Assembly (NCBI GenBank): GCA_963702105.1
Contig: OY969712.1
Coordinates: forward strand, 1,054,001-1,118,000
Origin: ZC4RG20 sp963702105
GTDB taxonomy: Bacteria; Pseudomonadota; Gammaproteobacteria; Steroidobacterales; Rariloculaceae
Length of the DNA: 64,000 nt
Reading direction: 5' to 3'
Part shown: one piece after another, positions 34,611 through 46,024 of the stretch
Numbering within the stretch: position 1 is the stretch's first letter
Layout of the letters: every line of letters begins with the position of its first letter
Notes under the pieces: model-generated
What the model saw: the letters and a program-made list of their open reading frames with translations, nothing else
Told to the model about the DNA's origin: nothing
Databases searched by the model: none
Program-made: the position numbers and the translations under genes

Positions 34611-35543
34611 TCATTTTCGATTCGCTACGGCCTCCAAGCGCTTCGATCGCGTGTCCCAGTTCGAGTCGACGCACAGCGCGCACTTCTCGCCGAGGAACAT
34701 AGCGCCGGCCTTCTCGTCGCCTTTCAGCGTCCACAGCAGCCAGTTCGACGCCACGTTCGCGAACTCGCCGCCGCCCGGATGGTCGACGGTGGCGGTATGG
34801 CCGGCCCCATGGCGCGAGCCGTAGAAGACCGGCAGCCGATCGATCATGTCGTACGTCGCCCCGGACGACTCCAGCATGAAGTCGCGCTTGCCGCCGTTGA
34901 CGAGCAGCACGGGACCGTGCAGGTCCGCGAGCGCGCTCGTGGGGGGCCAAGGGGCATTCCACGTCTCCTTCACGGGAGGCCGTACGCCGGCGTTGAATAC
35001 GCCGATCGTATCGACACGCGGATCGCCGCCGAGGACGATCGAGAGGAAGCCCCCGCACGATTGGCCCATGACGGCCACCCGATCCGTTGCGATCTTGCCT
35101 TGGAGCGGTGAGCCGGCTCGGTTATTTTCGGCATCGGCCCAATCGAGCGCTTTGCGCAGGTCGTCGGCCGTCGCTTGCCGGCGCGGGGCGCCCTTTTCTG
35201 CGGCCGTGGCGATGACGAGAAAGCCGTGGGAAGCGATCGTCGTCAGGAAGCCGGCGTAGCGCGTGCTGTTGATCGCGCAGCCGCCGTTCCCCCAAACCAT
35301 GATGGGCAGCGCGTCGCGGGCCGGAAAGGCATCGAGGTCGGCGGGGCGGAAAACGACATGGCCGGGCGAGCCGAACGCCGGCTCGGACGTAACTCGATAC
35401 GGCCCGGGCACGGCAAGCGGTGCGCCCTCGACGGGCAGAGACGTTCGGACCATGTCCATCGTGATCTCGCGGTCGGCATGAGCCGCGCCTGCCAAGGCGA
35501 GCGTGGCCACTAAGGTCCCAAGAACAATCGATAATTTAGCCAT
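34611..35543 (-). CDS. Secreted alpha/beta hydrolase (chlorophyllase/PET-hydrolase-like fold)
   Basis: This 310-residue hydrolase has a Sec signal ('LGTLVATLALAGAAHA') from ATG 35543, preceded by GGAGAG. The nucleophile elbow is 'GQSCGG' with S162. The acid is probably in the 'LHGPVLLVNGGKRDFM' region, and the His in 'GAGHTATVDHPGG'. 'PIMVWGNGGCAINSTRYAGFL' is the oxyanion loop. The group covers esterases acting on bulky esters or polymers; the substrate cannot be deduced. It converges with the DHFR-like gene. Confidence 0.84.
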   Translation of the reverse strand: MAKLSIVLGTLVATLALAGAAHADREITMDMVRTSLPVEGAPLAVPGPYRVTSEPAFGSPGHVVFRPADLDAFPARDALPIMVWGNGGCAINSTRYAGFLTTIASHGFLVIATAAEKGAPRRQATADDLRKALDWADAENNRAGSPLQGKIATDRVAVMGQSCGGFLSIVLGGDPRVDTIGVFNAGVRPPVKETWNAPWPPTSALADLHGPVLLVNGGKRDFMLESSGATYDMIDRLPVFYGSRHGAGHTATVDHPGGGEFANVASNWLLWTLKGDEKAGAMFLGEKCALCVDSNWDTRSKRLEAVANRK

Positions 35544-35684
35544 GGTTCGAGCTCTCCGGCCGCCGACGCTTCCGGTGCCCATAATGTTCCGGGCCTCGAG
35601 AACGCGCAAGTGGACGATAATCGCCTCGCGCCGTCCGGCGGGAAATGGCTGACGATTCGGAGCGGCCCTGCGGCGATCTCATGC

Positions 35685-35712
35685 GTGACAGGGCGCCGCC
35701 ATCCCGTATACT
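35685..35712 (+). promoter_or_regulatory. Sigma-70 promoter of the exported methyltransferase gene
   Basis: GTGACA (35685-35690) and TATACT (35707-35712) are 16 bases apart. The -10 matches consensus at five of six positions. It lies 119 bases before ATG 35832 in the divergent region between hydrolase and methyltransferase. Confidence 0.6.
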
Positions 35713-35831
35713 GGGGAGAGCAGCCTGCCGCGCTCGTATCGTGGAGCACCAAGGCCACTAGCCCTCAGGCTGCGAGCCCGTCCGAAAATGAACGGCCCAC
35801 CGGCCGCACCAAAACAACTGGGGGACCTCCG

Positions 35832-36584
35832 ATGCCATCTGCAAGTCGTTATTGCTTATCGCTCCTAGCGTTATTCGGCCTCGTCGCGACTGCGCAGGCG
35901 CAGTCGAGCAGCCAAGACCTCATGACGCGCCTCCATAGCGCGATGATGGCGAAGGCACGGCCGGCGGAGGACAAGGCGCTCGATGCGAAGAGGGAGCCCG
36001 AAAAGGTGCTGGCCTTCTTCGGAGTCCAGCCCGGCATGAAGGTCGTGGACGTCGATGCCTCGAGCGGCTACTACAGTGAGCTGCTGGCGGCGGCGGTCGG
36101 CCCGACGGGGACGGTCTACGCGCAGAACGGCAAGCGCATGATGATGAACAAGGAAGGGATGAAGACGCTGCACGAGCGCGTGGAGCGCCTGCCCAACATC
36201 AAGCCGATCGACGCCCCCGAGACGGACTTGGGGATGAACGGGCAGCTCGACTTTGCGCTTTTGAGCCTGCATCTGCACGACGTCTACAACTTCGGCGGCA
36301 AGGACGCGGCGCTCGCGCTGCTGCGCGGCATCAATGCCTCCCTGAAGCCCGGCGGCAAGTTGGGCGTCATCGACCATATCGGCGACACGAATGCCGACAA
36401 CAAGACGCTGCACCGGATCCCGGTCGCCACGGTCGAGGGGCTGCTGAAGGAAGCCGGCTTCAAAGTCGAGGGCCAGTCGGACGTGCTGCGCCGCCCCAAA
36501 GACAAGCACACCCTCGTGAGCCACGACGCGAAGATCCGCAGGATGACGGACCGCATGGTCGTGCTCGCGATGAAGCCCGAGTGA
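35832..36584 (+). CDS. Class I SAM methyltransferase-like protein with signal peptide
   Basis: This 250-residue protein begins with a Sec signal ('LLALFGLVATAQAQ') and then a class I methyltransferase fold: motif I 'KVVDVDASSGYYSELLA' (about 69-85), 'GTVYAQNG', 'FALLSLHLHDVYNFGG', 'LKPGGKLGVIDHI' and 'LLKEAGFKV'. The glycine-rich SAM loop is altered (D-A-S-S-G instead of GxGxG). Since SAM is not available in the periplasm, the exported protein either binds another ligand or is not an active methyltransferase. Exported proteins of this kind are common in related gammaproteobacteria and uncharacterised. Confidence 0.82.
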   Translation: MPSASRYCLSLLALFGLVATAQAQSSSQDLMTRLHSAMMAKARPAEDKALDAKREPEKVLAFFGVQPGMKVVDVDASSGYYSELLAAAVGPTGTVYAQNGKRMMMNKEGMKTLHERVERLPNIKPIDAPETDLGMNGQLDFALLSLHLHDVYNFGGKDAALALLRGINASLKPGGKLGVIDHIGDTNADNKTLHRIPVATVEGLLKEAGFKVEGQSDVLRRPKDKHTLVSHDAKIRRMTDRMVVLAMKPE

Positions 36585-36661
36585 TTCGGGCGTCTCGCGC
36601 TACGCGACGGGCAATATAGCTCGCTGCACCGATAGTCATCGTCGCGCTCCGGGGGGGAGTT

Positions 36662-37882
36662 ATGCGTTCGCTTCACCAATTCACGGCCCTGGCCGTGCTG
36701 GGTCTCGTCGCCTTGCCGCTTGCCGCGCAGCAACACGTGCCGATCAGAAACGGCATCCCGGCGCCGCCGCCCGGCTACAAGACGCCGCCGCTGCCGGACC
36801 ATCCGGTCCAATACTCGACGGCCGAAGGCCAAGACATTCGCGTCGTGGTCGTCGCGCGGGGGCTCTCGCATCCGTGGAGCCTCGCTTTTCTCCCTGGAGG
36901 CGACATGCTCGTGACGGAGCGTGCGGGCCGCCTGCGCATGGTTCGGGGCGGCCGGCTCGAGGACGAACCCGTCGCCGGATTGCCTCAAGTGCACACCGGG
37001 TTTCTTTCCGGGCTGTTCGACGTGGTGCTGCACCCGGATTTTTCCCAAAACCACTACGTCTACCTGAGCTACGACAAGCCGCAAGTGGAAGGCGGCGCCG
37101 TGCTGGCCGTCGCGCGCGGAGTCTGGAACGGCCGGGCGTTGACGGACGTGCGCGACGTCTTCGTCGCGCCGAAGGGCACGAGCGGCAACTCCCGCCTTCT
37201 CTTCGGGCCGGACGGAATGCTCTACGTCAGCACGTATGGTGCCGAGGCGGGCGATGCGCCTCAGGACCCGAACAGCGACACTGGTAAGGTCCTGCGGCTG
37301 CACGACGATGGCACGGTGCCCGACGACAACCCGTTCGTGGGCAAGCCGGGCTACCGGCCCGAGATCTATACGCTGGGTCACCGAAGTCCGCTGGGCTTGG
37401 CCGTGCGCCCGGGCTCCAACGAAATCTGGGAAGTCGAGATGGGCCCGAACGGCGGCGACGAGCTCAACGTGCTGCACGCGGGCGCCAACTACGGCTGGCC
37501 CCGGATCAGCCTCGGGCGCGCGTATCCGGGGCCCTGGCAGTCGAAGCATTTCCAAGAGGACGGCTATGAAGATCCGGTCGTCTACTGGACGCCTTCGATC
37601 TCGACCTCCGGCCTCGCGTTCTATACCGGCGACAAGCTGCCCAAGTGGAAGGGCGACGCGTTCGTGGGCGGCATGCGCTACGGCGAGATTCCGGGCACGG
37701 GTCAGCTGCAGCGGATCCTGTTCAACGAGCAAATGCAGGAGCTGCGCCGAGAGCCCCTGCTGCTCGACATGCGGCAGCGCATTCGCGACGTGCGGCAGGG
37801 CCCCGACGGAATGTTGTATCTGCTGACTGACGACGCCAAGGACGGCGGGATACTGCGGATCGAGCCCGCCGAGGCGAATTGA
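36662..37882 (+). CDS. PQQ-dependent aldose sugar dehydrogenase, soluble type
   Basis: This 406-residue periplasmic six-bladed beta-propeller oxidises sugar aldehydes with PQQ. A Sec signal ('ALAVLGLVALPLAAQQ') is followed by the family markers 'LSHPWSLAFLPGGDMLVTER', 'GLFDVVLHPDFSQNHYVYLSY', 'RLLFGPDGMLYVSTY', 'LGHRSPLGLAV' (catalytic His and PQQ-binding Arg), 'MGPNGGDELNVL' and 'NYGWP'. Length fits the Asd/YliI group. No pqq synthesis genes are in the window. GGGGGGAG precedes ATG 36662. It follows the methyltransferase gene by 77 bases and may be in the same transcript. Confidence 0.91.
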   Translation: MRSLHQFTALAVLGLVALPLAAQQHVPIRNGIPAPPPGYKTPPLPDHPVQYSTAEGQDIRVVVVARGLSHPWSLAFLPGGDMLVTERAGRLRMVRGGRLEDEPVAGLPQVHTGFLSGLFDVVLHPDFSQNHYVYLSYDKPQVEGGAVLAVARGVWNGRALTDVRDVFVAPKGTSGNSRLLFGPDGMLYVSTYGAEAGDAPQDPNSDTGKVLRLHDDGTVPDDNPFVGKPGYRPEIYTLGHRSPLGLAVRPGSNEIWEVEMGPNGGDELNVLHAGANYGWPRISLGRAYPGPWQSKHFQEDGYEDPVVYWTPSISTSGLAFYTGDKLPKWKGDAFVGGMRYGEIPGTGQLQRILFNEQMQELRREPLLLDMRQRIRDVRQGPDGMLYLLTDDAKDGGILRIEPAEAN

Positions 37883-37890
37883 GGCGCGCC

Positions 37891-38115
37891 TCAGCCCGCC
37901 CGCCCATAGGCCGTCAGTACACTCAGGGCCCGCAGCGTTTCCATGCCGCGGTAGGCCAACGTCGCGGCCCGGCTCGGCGGCTCCCAAGTCAGATCCCAGC
38001 CGCCGTCGGCCTGTTGGTGCGCCTCGAGACGGTCGAGATGGCGTTCGATCAGCGCGTCCTCGAAGAGCGCGCCCCATCGGCTCTCGGGATGCGGTGCCTG
38101 GCCGACGCTGGCGCT
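37891..38115 (-). pseudogene. C-terminal remnant of a prenyltransferase/squalene-oxidase-repeat protein
   Basis: About 75 codons ('ERHLDRLEAHQQADGGWDL' onwards, then 'RAATLAYRGMETLRALSVL') match the C-terminal helices of proteins with prenyltransferase-type alpha/alpha-barrel repeats, including the 'QQxDGGW' repeat motif. The N-terminal bulk is missing: the frame loses similarity upstream of about 38115, where the opposing copper-region gene begins. It is a deletion remnant at the edge of the copper island. Confidence 0.62.
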
Positions 38116-38165
38116 TGCGACGCCATTCTGCAGCCTATAGAGTGCTCCCTGAGGCTCAGACTGCA

Positions 38166-38579
38166 ATGAATCCTTTGGCAAGACTCAGGAGTGGGCGCCG
38201 GCTCGTGACTCGGCTGATTGCGCCGCTGCTGTGCTTTGTCTGGCTCGGCGCCTTCGGCTGTCCTTGCGTCATGGCCGCCGATCTTGCCTCGAGCGCCGCC
38301 GCTCCGCACCACGCGGCGCACGGCGATCACCACTGTCCGCGCTGCCCCGGAGAGGGCCACGGCAGCTTCCTGGGCTGCTCCAGCGTCCACAACGCGGTTC
38401 ACGCCGCGCCGCAGCCGGTTCCCCTGAAGTGGGACCTGAGCCACGTCTTGCCTGTCGCGGACCTGCCGCTCACCGATACCTCCGCCGCGATTGTCGGCGT
38501 CGTTCCTCGCGCGCTGCATCCAGGCGCGCATGCGCCTCCTGTCCCGCTGAGGCTGCGTCACTGCACGTTCCTGAATTGA
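38166..38579 (+). CDS. Exported His/Cys-rich small protein of the copper region (CopL-like)
   Basis: This 137-residue protein has a Sec signal ('LIAPLLCFVWLGAFGCPCVMAA') and a metal-binding-like segment 'HHAAHGDHHCPRCPGEGHG' followed by 'GCSSVHN'. The rest is Pro/Leu/His-rich. Small CxxC- and His-rich exported proteins occupy this place before copA in several copper operons (CopL, DUF2946-like), so periplasmic copper binding is likely but inferred. It lies 215 bases before copA. Confidence 0.65.
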   Translation: MNPLARLRSGRRLVTRLIAPLLCFVWLGAFGCPCVMAADLASSAAAPHHAAHGDHHCPRCPGEGHGSFLGCSSVHNAVHAAPQPVPLKWDLSHVLPVADLPLTDTSAAIVGVVPRALHPGAHAPPVPLRLRHCTFLN

Positions 38580-38794
38580 GCCGCGCCATGGGCGGACGGC
38601 CACCTGCGAGCGCGCGCACTAGAATCGTCCTGCGCGACCGTTCGTAGCGGCTCGTCCGAGTCCTGCGCCCCCTCACCGCGGTCCGCAAATAGGTTCCGCG
38701 GCGCCCCGGGCGTTCCAGGCACGCGTTTCGCGTGCCCATACGACTTCATCTTCCTCAAGGGCTGTAACGAGACAGCCTCATCGGAGGAGCGCAA

Positions 38795-40707
<1,913 letters not shown>

Positions 40708-40708
<1 letters not shown>

Positions 40709-41610
40709 TGCACGGCAAGCGCTCACCGTTCTTTGGCAGCCCCAGCCGCACGGGAAGTCTCGGCCGCAGCGGAAGTCTTAACCGCAGCGGAAGTCTCAGC
40801 CGCAGCGGAAGCCGTGGCGGCTGGCTCGCGCTCGGTACTCTCGGCCTCGCTTCCATGACGGCTGCAAGCGGCCGCGCCGAGGCCCAGGCGGCGGACGTGC
40901 CCGTGCCGCGCGTTACGGCTGCCGATCGTGCGCGGGCCTTCCCGGACCTCGGCGGCATGGACGTCCGCAAGTCGATGCCGAACAATCCCTACGAGAGCTA
41001 TCTGCTGGTGGACCAGCTCGAACAGGCAACCGGGAAAGCAGGGGCCGCAACTTGGGACATGACCGCGTGGACAGGCCGCAATTTCAATCGGCTCTGGCTG
41101 CGCAGCGAAGGCGACCGGCAAAGCGGTGACACCGAGCGGGCGGAACTACAGGTGCTCTACGGCCGTACGATCGCGCCGTGGTGGGACCTCGTGGGCGGGG
41201 TGCGCGAGGATTTCCGGCCTTCCCCTTCGCGCGGCTGGGCGGCTTTCGGGATACAAGGGCTCGCGCCGTATCGCTTCGACCTCGAGGCCACGGCGTTCGC
41301 CGGCAGCGGCGGTCGGGCGGCCGCTCGCGTAAAGGCGGAATACGAGTTGCTGATGACCGAAAGGTGGGTTTTGCAGCCGCACGTGGAACTGAACTGGTAC
41401 GCACAGGACGAGCCGAGATACGCGCTCGGAGCGGGTTTCGCCACGGCCGAGGTCGGTCTCCGCCTGCGTTACGAGTTCCGTCATCGTGTGGCGCCTTATG
41501 TCGGGGTCGTGGCGGAGAGCAAGCATGGTGCGACGGCGCGTTACGCGCGAGCCGAAGGTGCGGAAGCGCGAGACACGCGCTACGTTTTCGGCGTGCGGTT
41601 TTGGTTCTGA
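40708..41610 (+). CDS. copB: CopB-family outer-membrane copper resistance protein
   Basis: This 300-residue protein matches the PcoB/CopB beta-barrel: 'YESYLLVDQLEQATG', 'TWDMTAWTGRNFNRLWLRSEGD', 'ELQVLYGRTIAPWWDLVGGVREDF', 'GWAAFGIQGLAPYRFDLEATAF' and a C-terminal 'TRYVFGVRFWF' with terminal aromatic residue for BAM. It works with CopA in copper export or storage. The usual Met-rich N-terminal part is short. Instead there is a hexapeptide repeat (LxRSGS) ahead of the signal's hydrophobic core, coded by 18-base repeats. ATG 40708 overlaps the copA stop. Confidence 0.9.
40741..40812 (+). repeat. 18-base tandem repeat in the copB signal region
   Basis: Four head-to-tail 18-base units, three of them nearly identical (copies begin at 40741, 40759, 40777 and 40795), encode LxRSGS repeats in the positively charged N-region of the CopB signal peptide. 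Unit length is a multiple of three, so gain or loss of units keeps the frame. Confidence 0.85.
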
Positions 41611-41640
41611 GCGGAGCGCCAACCAAAGGAGCCATTCGTG

Positions 41641-42192
41641 ATGAGTAAAATGGTCGGGATCGTCGGGACGGTGGTGCTCGTATGCGCAGTCGGGCTGGCC
41701 GCATCTGCGTATTTCGGGGCATACGACGTGGCCGCAGACGTGCCGCATACGCGCTTCGTCTACGCCTTCCTCGAGACCGTCCGGGACCGGTCCATCGCGA
41801 AGCGCGCTCGAAGCGTGCAAGTACCGGAAAATCTCGCCGACGCGGCGCGCATCGAGGCCGGGGCGGGGCTATACGCCGAGATGTGCGCCGGGTGTCACTT
41901 GGCGCCCGGCATGGAAAAGACCGAGATCAGCCAGGGGCTCTATCCTCGCGCGCCGGAGCTCTTCAGAGGCACGGACTTGACGCCGGCGGAAGAGTTTTGG
42001 GCTGTCAAGCATGGGGTGAAAATGACGGGAATGGCCGCCTGGGGCCCCACGCACAACGATACGTTGATCTGGGACATGGTCGCGTTCTTGCGCAAACTGC
42101 CGGGGCTGACGGCAGCTCAGTACGAAAATATGGTCAAGAGCGCCCCCGAAGATCACGACGAGATAATGAAGCATCAGGAGGAGTCTCCGTGA
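41641..42192 (+). CDS. Membrane-anchored c-type cytochrome
   Basis: This 183-residue monoheme cytochrome has an N-terminal membrane helix ('VGIVGTVVLVCAVGLAASAYF'), heme site C82-A-G-C85-H86 ('AEMCAGCHLAPG') and a likely axial Met in 'KMTGMAAWGPTHND'. The 'GAGLYAEMCAGCH' opening and 'IWDMVAFLRKLPGL' end are typical of small class I cytochromes found with copper oxidases. AGGAG lies upstream of GTG 41638/ATG 41641; either start is possible. It follows copB by 30 bases and may accept electrons from the multicopper oxidase region or from periplasmic copper. Confidence 0.85.
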   Translation: MSKMVGIVGTVVLVCAVGLAASAYFGAYDVAADVPHTRFVYAFLETVRDRSIAKRARSVQVPENLADAARIEAGAGLYAEMCAGCHLAPGMEKTEISQGLYPRAPELFRGTDLTPAEEFWAVKHGVKMTGMAAWGPTHNDTLIWDMVAFLRKLPGLTAAQYENMVKSAPEDHDEIMKHQEESP

Positions 42193-42817
42193 CAGCCGGG
42201 AGAGGCCGGGAACGGTCGCAAACTCCGCGGAACTCCGACGAACGGGGCGCCTCGCCGCCGGCAATTCTCCCGACGTCGGCAGGGCCGAGCGCCGATGCAG
42301 AGAACAACTACGAGAGTATGCAGCGGATGCAAAGATCGCTTTTGAACAGGCGAGAATAGCTCCCTAGAACTCCCCTCTTTTTATATCTGTATAAAAAATA
42401 CTGGATATGTAAACATATTGCACGTAAGTCACAAATCTGCGAGCGTCGCGGGCTGGGAGTACAAGCGCTCCAGAGGCTTTCGGGCCGATTGTTGTTTTTG
42501 AGCAAACGGCCGAGGGATGCCTGCCAAGAGATCGTGCGCCGGACCTTCCTGCGCACCGGGCGATCGATGGCGATCGTCATCTCGGGAGCCGTGCAGAATT
42601 TGCGCTCGCGCGGCGTGTCGGCGTGCCCGCTTTGTTTAGGAAATACGCGGGCTTACTGCTTTTCTGACGAGAGAGTCGGCGAGGCGGGCCGACTGCCGTG
42701 CGGTCGAAGAGGGAGGTCGCTGCAGCGTACGCAGGAAGCGTGCAGGCAGCATCTCGCAAGATCAAGGTATTGAACAGGCTCTTGCGAGCCACGAATGCGG
42801 AGAAGGGGACCGTGTCT
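42193..42817 (+). other. Long intergenic region with an AT-rich island before the second TonB receptor
   Basis: These 625 bases hold no gene I can support. The stretch at about 42370-42425 is strikingly AT-rich (runs such as TTTTTATAT and ATAAAAAATA) compared with its GC-rich surroundings, as expected for a regulated promoter region, though no hexamer pair is spaced well. A GGCTC-TTGC-GAGCC hairpin lies at about 42777-42790 in the leader. The region ends with the receptor's ribosome site GGAGAAGGGGA. Confidence 0.5.
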
Positions 42818-45800
42818 ATGACCAAGCGATCGATGGTAAAGAATCAGGTGGCGCTCGCGGTGGCGGGCTGCCTCGGATTGGCGGCCGGGCAGCAGGCCTT
42901 GGCCCAGCAGCAGCAGGCGGGTCAGCAGGCCTCGCAAGGCTCGCTCGAAGAGATAACGGTCACGGGCTCGCGCCTCGTCACCTCGGGCCTCAATACGCCG
43001 ACGCCCGTAACGGCCGTAAGCGGCGCCGACCTGCAAACCATGAATCCTGGCTCGCTCGTCAACGCGCTGAGTCAGCTGCCGCAGTTCTATAACAACCTCT
43101 CGACTCAACAGGCCGTCGGCGGCTCGGTCGCCCCGGGCGGCAGCAACGTCAACCTGCGCGGGCTCGACGCACAGCGCACCCTGGTGCTGCTGGACGGGCA
43201 CCGGCTCGGGCCCAGCAACAAGTTCGGCACGGTCGACATCAGCGTCATTCCCGAAACGCTCGTGCAGAGCGTCGAGGCGGTCACGGGCGGCGCTTCGGCC
43301 GCCTACGGTGCCGACGCGGTCGCCGGCGTCGTCAACTTCCGTCTGAATAAAAACTTCGACGGTCTCAAGTATGCGGTGCAGGGCGGGACGACGACGTACC
43401 GAGACGACACGAATTATAAGTTCCAGATTGCATACGGCACGGATGTCGGCAAGAAGGGCCACATCATCAGCTCCTTCGAAAACTACCACATCAACGGCAT
43501 TTGGGGCGTCAAGTCGCTGCAGGATCGCAGCGATACGTACCAGCTCAGGGCGCGCGTCACGAACCCGGACCCGACCGGGCCGACTTACCTGACTGAAAAG
43601 TACGTTCAACCGACGAACTACACGGCCGGAGGCATTCTGCTTGGGCCCGCGCTCGGCGCTAACAATCAAGGCGTCGCTTTGCCCGCGTCGCTCGATCACC
43701 TGGAGTTCGTGCCGAACGGCTCGGGCGAGACCCAGCCGCTGGTCTTCAGCGGTATCGGCCAGGTGAGCGGCGGCTGCAACTGCCAGGCGATGCCGAGCCT
43801 CGATTACGGCGTCGACGCCGGCGATTTCGTGGACGCACCGGCCGACCGCTACAGCGCGTTCGTGCACTACGACTACAACGTGAACGATCGCAACAGCTTC
43901 TACGTCGAATCCCTGCTCGCAAACACCGAGGACACGAACCATTGGCAAACGGCCGCGCTTCTCGGGCCTTGGGTGGGAAGGGTCTTCGCCGACAATCCGT
44001 ACCTCCCGGGGAATATCCGCGATACGATGCAGGCCAACGGGATCAGCTCGATCGGCTTCGGCATCTTTACGCCGAACACGCCGGGCAACCCGTTCGCGGG
44101 TGGTGAGCTGATCGCCAAGAACCGCTACGGGCAGTTCACGGGCGGCTTCACTCACACCATGTCCGACAGCTTCCTGCACGGCGGCTGGGCACTCGACGGC
44201 TACGTGCAGTACGCCCAAAACAGGCAGGAGACGGTCGTTCCGGGGGGTATGCGAACGGATCGCCTGTTCCTCGCCATGGACGCCGTGACCGACCCGGTCA
44301 CAGGTAAACCCGCGTGCAGCGTGACCGTGGCGAATCCGGGGCTCTTCCCCGACTGCGTGCCCATCAATCTGTTCGGCGGCACGGACGCGGTCACGCCCGC
44401 GGCGGCCCACTACGTGACCGACGACGGCAAGATCGCGCGCGGCAGGACCACGGAAGACGACGCCGAGATCACCTTGAGGGGCAACCTCACCCAGGGCTCG
44501 GGCGTATTGGGGCCGATCAGCGCGGCTTTCGGCCTCTCCTGGCGCGAGGAGCAGCTCGGCGTGCGGACGATCGACCCGTGCGACGAGTATCCGTGCACGA
44601 TCAACGGCGTGCGGCTCAGCGATCTCGGTCTAATGTCGCCGGATCTGCGCGGCATCGAGGCCGGCGCCAACCCCGACGGCACTCGCAATTCGAATCCTAA
44701 CGGCATCCCGGGTCTGCGCTACGTGCCGCCCGGCTTCGCCGGCGACTCGAATTCCAGCACGGTCCTTTTCTCGAGTCAGCGCGCCGTCGAGGGCGGGTAT
44801 AACGACCGCGAGGCGTTCTTCGAGTTCGGCATTCCGCTGCTCAAGGACGGCAAGCTTAACCTCGACGAGGCGGCTCGCGAGGCGAGTTACACCGGCAGCG
44901 GCAACACGCTCGCGTGGAAGTCCGGGCTGTCCTACCAGGTCACGCCGACGCTGAGACTGCGCGCGACGCGCTCGCAGGACGTCCGTGCGCCGACGCTGCA
45001 GGAACGCTTCGAGTCGCAGCGCGGCGGCGTCAACGTCAACGATCCGGCGCAGCCGGGCGATCCCGTCATCAGCACCGCGTCGTTCTCGGGCGGAAACCCC
45101 GAGGTCGGTCTCGAGACCGCCCTGACCAGCGTGCTCGGTATCGTCTATCAGCCGCTCGACAAGTTCTCGATGACCCTCGACTCCTACGATGTCAACTTGA
45201 GCGACGCCATCGGTCAGCTGACGGCCCAGACGATCGTCAACAGCTGCTGGAACTCGGTGAACCACGATTCGTCGTCGCTGTGCCAGTACGTCCATCGCGA
45301 TGCGCCGCTTCCGGGGCAGACCTACGGCGAGATCAACCGCGTCGACGCCCTCTACATCAATCTCGCGAACCAGAGGGTCCGGGGCTTCGACGTGGAGCTG
45401 AACTACAGCGGCATCACGCTGGGGGCCGGCACGCTGAGCTGGCGCTTGCTGGGCTCGCGGCTCAACGAGAATTCCGTGACGACTCCGGGGAGTCCGAAGG
45501 ATGAGCGGGCCGGCGACGTTGGGACGATGGGCTTGCCTAAGAACAAGGTCACGACGAGCTTGACTTACGCCAACGGGCCTTTCTCGGTCTTCCTACAGGG
45601 GCGGTACATCGGCGGCGGCTTGAACGACCGGCAGTTCGTGGAAAGCAGCGTGGCGATTCCGGGCGTGCAGACGATCGACAACAACACGGTCAGCGCGGTG
45701 ACCTACACGGACCTGGCCTTCAGCTACTCGGCTCATCGAGGCAGCACGCCTTGGCAGGTGTTCCTGAACGTCAATAACCTGTTCAACACGGTTCCGCCGG

Positions 45801-45904
45801 ATACGTACCCCGGCCTCGGCCGCGCGGGCGTCCCCGGTCCGAGCTCGGTCCTGTACGACACGATCGGCCGTCGGTTTGCCGCAGGCGTGCGCGTCAACTT
45901 CTGA
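42818..45904 (+). CDS. TonB-dependent outer-membrane receptor
   Basis: This 1028-residue receptor starts at ATG 42818, supported by GGAGAAGGGGA upstream and a Sec signal ending near 'AAGQQALAQQQ'. The plug has 'LEEITVTGSRL', 'NVNLRGLDAQRTLVLLDGHR' and 'AYGADAVAGVVNFRLNK'. The barrel ends in 'FAAGVRVNF' with terminal Phe. It is similar in class to the receptor at 1615 but only distantly related in the barrel; loops contain Cys pairs ('GGCNCQ', 'PCDEYPC') absent there. The substrate is unknown. It has its own long upstream region and a hairpin after the stop, so it is a single-gene transcript. Confidence 0.93.
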   Translation: MTKRSMVKNQVALAVAGCLGLAAGQQALAQQQQAGQQASQGSLEEITVTGSRLVTSGLNTPTPVTAVSGADLQTMNPGSLVNALSQLPQFYNNLSTQQAVGGSVAPGGSNVNLRGLDAQRTLVLLDGHRLGPSNKFGTVDISVIPETLVQSVEAVTGGASAAYGADAVAGVVNFRLNKNFDGLKYAVQGGTTTYRDDTNYKFQIAYGTDVGKKGHIISSFENYHINGIWGVKSLQDRSDTYQLRARVTNPDPTGPTYLTEKYVQPTNYTAGGILLGPALGANNQGVALPASLDHLEFVPNGSGETQPLVFSGIGQVSGGCNCQAMPSLDYGVDAGDFVDAPADRYSAFVHYDYNVNDRNSFYVESLLANTEDTNHWQTAALLGPWVGRVFADNPYLPGNIRDTMQANGISSIGFGIFTPNTPGNPFAGGELIAKNRYGQFTGGFTHTMSDSFLHGGWALDGYVQYAQNRQETVVPGGMRTDRLFLAMDAVTDPVTGKPACSVTVANPGLFPDCVPINLFGGTDAVTPAAAHYVTDDGKIARGRTTEDDAEITLRGNLTQGSGVLGPISAAFGLSWREEQLGVRTIDPCDEYPCTINGVRLSDLGLMSPDLRGIEAGANPDGTRNSNPNGIPGLRYVPPGFAGDSNSSTVLFSSQRAVEGGYNDREAFFEFGIPLLKDGKLNLDEAAREASYTGSGNTLAWKSGLSYQVTPTLRLRATRSQDVRAPTLQERFESQRGGVNVNDPAQPGDPVISTASFSGGNPEVGLETALTSVLGIVYQPLDKFSMTLDSYDVNLSDAIGQLTAQTIVNSCWNSVNHDSSSLCQYVHRDAPLPGQTYGEINRVDALYINLANQRVRGFDVELNYSGITLGAGTLSWRLLGSRLNENSVTTPGSPKDERAGDVGTMGLPKNKVTTSLTYANGPFSVFLQGRYIGGGLNDRQFVESSVAIPGVQTIDNNTVSAVTYTDLAFSYSAHRGSTPWQVFLNVNNLFNTVPPDTYPGLGRAGVPGPSSVLYDTIGRRFAAGVRVNF

Positions 45905-45914
45905 CGCAAACCCG

Positions 45915-45943
45915 GGCGCGGCGCTCCCGCAGAGCGCCGCGCC
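45915..45943 (+). terminator. Strong hairpin after the second TonB receptor
   Basis: A perfect 12-bp GC stem (left arm GGCGCGGCGCTC) with a 5-base loop starts 10 bases after the receptor stop. No T-run follows, so it may act with Rho or as an mRNA-end stabiliser. Confidence 0.6.
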
Positions 45944-46024
45944 TGGATGTCTTGAGATCAGAGACTCTGCGCCTCTGCCGGGCGCCGGATGTCCGCACCC
46001 AGGCAGAGCAGCAGGGAAGCGGCC

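Noticed and set aside
42384..42401. LexA-box-like CTGTATAAAAAATACTGG
   Set aside because: The right half is CTGG instead of ACAG and the spacing is wrong for CTGT-N8-ACAG.
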